DNA from: Actinomycetes bacterium
Lineage (GTDB): Bacteria; Actinomycetota; Acidimicrobiia; Acidimicrobiales; RAAP-2
Assembly (NCBI GenBank): GCA_021800645.1
Contig: JAJYYT010000123.1
Coordinates: forward strand, 1-6,335
Reading direction: 5' to 3'
DNA length: 6,335 bases
Shown: one piece after another, positions 3,369 through 6,335 of the stretch
How the letters are laid out: the number at the start of each line of letters is the position of its first letter
Position numbering within the stretch: the stretch's first letter is position 1
Made by a program: the position numbers and the translations under genes
Notes under the pieces: model-generated
Told to the model about the DNA's origin: nothing
Database searches by the model: none
Seen by the model: only the letters and a program-made list of their open reading frames with translations

Positions 3369-6335
3369 TCAAGCGACGAAGTACTTGGCGCGGGGGTGGT
3401 GGCAGATGATGGCGTCGGTCGTCTGCTCGGGGAACAGCTGGAAACCGTCGCTCACGGAGACGCCGATACGGTCGCCGCCGAGGAGCTCGACCACCTTGGC
3501 GTTGTCCTCGAGGTCCGGGCAGGCAGGGTAGCCCCAGCTGTACCGGCCTCCGCGGTACTGCTGGCGGAAGAGCCCCGAGAGCGTCGGTCCGTCCTGGTCG
3601 GCGAAGCCCAGCTCCTCTCGGATCCGCCGGTGCCAGTACTCGGCGAGCGCCTCGGTCATCTCGACGCCCAGGCCGTGGAGGAACAGATAATCCTGGTAGC
3701 GATCTTCTGCGAAGAGGCGTGCCGTCTCCTCGGAGACCTTGGGGCCCATGGTCACGAGCATGAACGAGGCGAAGTCCTCGTCGCCGGAAGTTCCGGGCCG
3801 GAAGAAGTCGGCGATGCAGAGCCATGGCGCCTTGTCCTGGCGCGGGAAGGTGAAGCGCATCCACTCCGAGCTCCGGGTCTCGTCCTTGTAGATGACGAGG
3901 TCGTCGCCTTCGGACGCCGCGGCGAAATGCCCGTAGGCGACCTGGGGGACGAGCACGTCCCCTTGCTTCGCCTTGTCGAGCTCGCGGCGCAGCACCGGTT
4001 TGACCCTCGACTTGAACGAAGCGTCGTCCTCTCCGGCCTCGGGACGGAAACCCCACTGGTTCCTGAAGAGCGCGGTCAGGTTCAGGTACGCGGCGATGTC
4101 GTCGAGCGGGATGCCACGGGCGGTCCTCGTCCCGACGAACGGCGGAGGGAAGAGCTCGTTGTCGAGCTCCACCTCGGGGGAGCGCTCTGGGCGTCCCTCG
4201 GGCCTGGCGCCGTCGCCGGGCACCTGGCGAGAGACGCCCCGTCGAGACGGGACCCTGCGCGTCGAGATCTCGCGCCCGAAATCCGGGTCGTCCTCGCCGG
4301 TGCGGCGGAGCTCCATCAGGCGCTCCATCGTGCGGAGACCTTCGAAGGCGTCCCGTCCGTAGAAGACACGGCCCTCGTAGACCTTGCGAAGGTCGCGTTC
4401 TACGTAGGTCCTCGTGAGCGCCGCCCCGCCGAGCAGGACCGGCAGTCCGGAGAGGCCGCGGCGGTTCAGCTCCTCGAGGTTCTCGCGCATGACGAGCGTG
4501 GACTTCACGAGCAGTCCGCTCATGCCGAGCGCGTCGGCGCTGTGCTGCTCCACCGCGGCGACCATCTCGCCGATCCCGACCTTGGTCCCGAGGTTGACCA
4601 CCTCGTAGCCGTTGTTGGTGAAGATGATGTCGACGAGGTTCTTCCCGATGTCGTGGACGTCTCCCTTCACCGTCGCGAGCACGACCCTGCCCTTGCCACC
4701 CTGGTCGGTGCGGGCCATGTGCGGCTGGAGATAGGCGACCGCCGCCTTCATGGTCTCGGCGGACTGGAGGACGAAGGGAAGCTGCATCTCGCCGGACGCG
4801 AAGAGGTCGCCGACCGTCTTCATGCCGGCGAGCAGGATCTCGTTCACGATGTCGAGTGGCTCGTGACCCTTGGCCAGCGCTTCGTCCAGATCGCGCTCGA
4901 GGCCCTGGCGCCTCCCCTCGACGATGCGCTGCTCCAAGCGGCGCTCGACGGGCCAGTCGGCGTGGGACTCCTCGTCCCCTCGGGACGCGGTCACCCCTTC
5001 GAAGAGGACCAACAGCTCCTGTAGCGGGTCGTACCCGTCGCGGCGGCGATCGTAGACGATGTCCAGGCACACTTCCCGGGCGCGCTCGTCGATGCGTGCC
5101 AAAGGGAGGATCTTGGCGGCGTGGACGATCGCGGCGTCGAGCCCGGCCTCCACGCACTCGTGGAGGAACACCGAGTTCAGCACCTGGCGCGCGGACGGGT
5201 TCAGCCCGAAGGAGACGTTCGAGAGGCCGATCAGCGTGTGGACGCCCGGCAGGGCCGCTTTGATCGCCGAGATCGCCTCGATCGTCTCGATCCCGTCTCG
5301 ACGGCTTTCCTCCATGCCGGTCGACAGCGGCAGCGCGAGCGGGTCGAAGAGAAGGTCTGACGGCTCGAGACCGTACCGTTCCACGGCGATGTCGTGGATC
5401 GCGCGAGCGGCTCGAAGCTTCCATTGCGCGGTCCGAGCCTGACCGTGCTCGTCGATGCACGTGCAGACCACCGCCGCGCCGTACTCCCTCGCCAGGCGGA
5501 GGAACCGGTCGAGGCGCGTCCCCTCGCCGTCGCCCTCCTCCAGGTTGACCGAGTTCAGGATGGGACGACCGCCCAGCCACACGAGCGCGGCCTCCGCCAC
5601 CGGCGCTTCGGTGGAGTCGATCATGAGGGGCACGCTCGCCTGGGTGCAGAGCCTCCTCGCCACCTCGGTCATGTCCGCGACACCGTCGGCACCCGTGTAG
5701 TCGACGCAGACGTCGATCACGTGGGCACCCTCCGACACCTGGTCGCGTGCCATGGACACGCACGTCTCCCAGTCGCCTGAGAGCATGGCCTCCCGGAACC
5801 GTTTGGAGCCGTTGGCGTTCGTGCGCTCGCCGACCACGAGGAACGAGGTCTCCTGTTCGAAGGGCACCGCGCTGTAGATCGACGCGGCAGCCGGTTCGTG
5901 GAGCGGCCGGCGGCGTGCCGGCGACACGCCCGCGAGCGCGTCGACCACTGCACGGAGGTGCTCGGGCGTGGTCCCGCAGCATCCGCCCACCGCGGTCACT
6001 CCGTACTCGGTGACGAAGCGGCGGAGATGCGCGGCGAGCTCCGCGGGGGTGAGGTCGTAGTGCATCCGCCCGTCGACCACCGAGGGCAGGCCGGCGTTCG
6101 GGAGCACAGAGATCGGCATGCGCGAGTGCGCGGAGAGGTGACGCAACGCCTCGTCCATCTCCGCGGGGCCCGTCGCGCAGTTCAAGCCGACCACGTCGAC
6201 CTGCATCGCGTCGAGCGTCGTGAGGGCCGCCCCGATCTCGGTCCCCGGGAGCATCCTCCCGGTCAGCTCGATCGTCACCTGGACTTGGAGCGGGACCTGA
6301 CGTCCCGATGCGACCATGGCCCGCCGTGCGCCGTT
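3369..6335 (-). CDS. metH: Cobalamin-dependent methionine synthase (MetH), N-terminus beyond the window
   Basis: The enzyme transfers a methyl group from methyltetrahydrofolate through cobalamin to homocysteine, making methionine in the cytoplasm. The frame stays open through the ATG at 6317 to the window edge (NGARRA precedes it), so the true start is off the right side; roughly 170–200 residues are missing by comparison with the family. Numbering from that ATG, the end of the homocysteine domain carries the zinc cysteines Cys47 (GLNCATGP) and Cys113/Cys114 (GGCCGT). The folate domain spans about 158–420 (VVGERTNANGSKRFR, DSTE). The B12 cap and binding domains span about 454–665, with DVHDIG at 553–558 whose His555 is the cobalamin ligand, plus MSGLLVKS and LGGAALTR. 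An Arg/Glu-rich linker (about 671–720) leads to the AdoMet-binding reactivation domain (about 725–982) with RYSWGYPACP at 925–934 and a normal end, AKYFVA. All visible catalytic motifs are intact. Any cobalamin riboswitch would be upstream and not visible. Confidence 0.97.
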   Translation of the reverse strand, partial: NGARRAMVASGRQVPLQVQVTIELTGRMLPGTEIGAALTTLDAMQVDVVGLNCATGPAEMDEALRHLSAHSRMPISVLPNAGLPSVVDGRMHYDLTPAELAAHLRRFVTEYGVTAVGGCCGTTPEHLRAVVDALAGVSPARRRPLHEPAAASIYSAVPFEQETSFLVVGERTNANGSKRFREAMLSGDWETCVSMARDQVSEGAHVIDVCVDYTGADGVADMTEVARRLCTQASVPLMIDSTEAPVAEAALVWLGGRPILNSVNLEEGDGEGTRLDRFLRLAREYGAAVVCTCIDEHGQARTAQWKLRAARAIHDIAVERYGLEPSDLLFDPLALPLSTGMEESRRDGIETIEAISAIKAALPGVHTLIGLSNVSFGLNPSARQVLNSVFLHECVEAGLDAAIVHAAKILPLARIDERAREVCLDIVYDRRRDGYDPLQELLVLFEGVTASRGDEESHADWPVERRLEQRIVEGRRQGLERDLDEALAKGHEPLDIVNEILLAGMKTVGDLFASGEMQLPFVLQSAETMKAAVAYLQPHMARTDQGGKGRVVLATVKGDVHDIGKNLVDIIFTNNGYEVVNLGTKVGIGEMVAAVEQHSADALGMSGLLVKSTLVMRENLEELNRRGLSGLPVLLGGAALTRTYVERDLRKVYEGRVFYGRDAFEGLRTMERLMELRRTGEDDPDFGREISTRRVPSRRGVSRQVPGDGARPEGRPERSPEVELDNELFPPPFVGTRTARGIPLDDIAAYLNLTALFRNQWGFRPEAGEDDASFKSRVKPVLRRELDKAKQGDVLVPQVAYGHFAAASEGDDLVIYKDETRSSEWMRFTFPRQDKAPWLCIADFFRPGTSGDEDFASFMLVTMGPKVSEETARLFAEDRYQDYLFLHGLGVEMTEALAEYWHRRIREELGFADQDGPTLSGLFRQQYRGGRYSWGYPACPDLEDNAKVVELLGGDRIGVSVSDGFQLFPEQTTDAIICHHPRAKYFVA

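Noticed and set aside
4238..4272. Palindromes CCCGTC-GA-GACGGG and CGAGATCTCG
   Set aside because: Both lie inside the MetH linker codons. The first has only two central bases, and neither sits near a promoter or start, so chance in GC-rich coding DNA is the simplest explanation.
3267..5024. 585-residue open frame on the + strand opposite metH
   Set aside because: It is the antisense shadow of metH, long only because stop codons are rare in GC-rich DNA. It shows no recognisable domain, while the - strand frame carries every MetH motif.
3235..5982. 915-residue open frame on the - strand overlapping metH in another frame
   Set aside because: It is an alternative-frame shadow of metH, very rich in Arg, Gly and Pro with no domain, as expected from out-of-frame reading of GC-rich codons.
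6315..6317. ATG at 6317 as the metH start
   Set aside because: The frame continues to the window edge with family-like residues, and most of the homocysteine-binding domain would be missing if translation began here.
1..6335. Search for mobile elements, CRISPR arrays, tRNA or rRNA genes and defence-type genes
   Set aside because: Apart from the short in-gene tandem repeat, I saw no spaced direct repeats, transposase motifs, tRNA-like folds or nuclease or toxin motifs. The window is almost fully occupied by housekeeping genes.

Overview
The window is strongly GC-rich, and G or C dominates third codon positions in the real genes. It looks like chromosomal DNA of a high-GC actinobacterium. Three things suggest this: a C-terminal DUF2510 domain (a family I know mainly from Actinobacteria), an E2–lipB–lipA order matching the dlaT–lipB–lipA neighbourhood of Mycobacterium, and actinobacterial-style MetH and E2 sequences. 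An Acidimicrobiia-like lineage is my guess and cannot be settled from this window.

Layout. On the + strand, 1–851 is the 3' part of a 2-oxo acid dehydrogenase E2 gene, whose lipoyl domain lies off the left edge. After one intervening codon, 855–2618 encodes a single polypeptide that is an octanoyltransferase (LipB) followed by a lipoyl synthase (LipA), so two normally separate enzymes are fused. On the - strand, 6335–3369 is most of metH (cobalamin-dependent methionine synthase), with its N-terminus off the right edge. A 135-base gap (3234–3368) then holds a good candidate promoter and ribosome binding site. These precede a 232-residue single-pass membrane protein of unknown function with a DUF2510 domain (3233–2535). 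Its 3' end overlaps the 3' end of lipB-lipA tail to tail over 2535–2618.

How the genes fit together. LipB moves octanoyl groups from acyl carrier protein to the lipoyl domain of E2, LipA inserts two sulfurs to make lipoate, and E2 uses that lipoate. The + strand operon therefore makes a lipoate-dependent subunit together with the machinery that modifies it. LipA consumes S-adenosylmethionine and MetH makes its precursor methionine, but the opposite orientation gives no sign of shared control.

The most unusual items are the LipB–LipA fusion, the in-frame arrangement in which a single TAG separates E2 from the fusion, and the LipA tail that reads antisense through the conserved DUF2510 codons. 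I saw no RNA genes, CRISPR arrays, insertion sequences, phage genes or defence-like genes.
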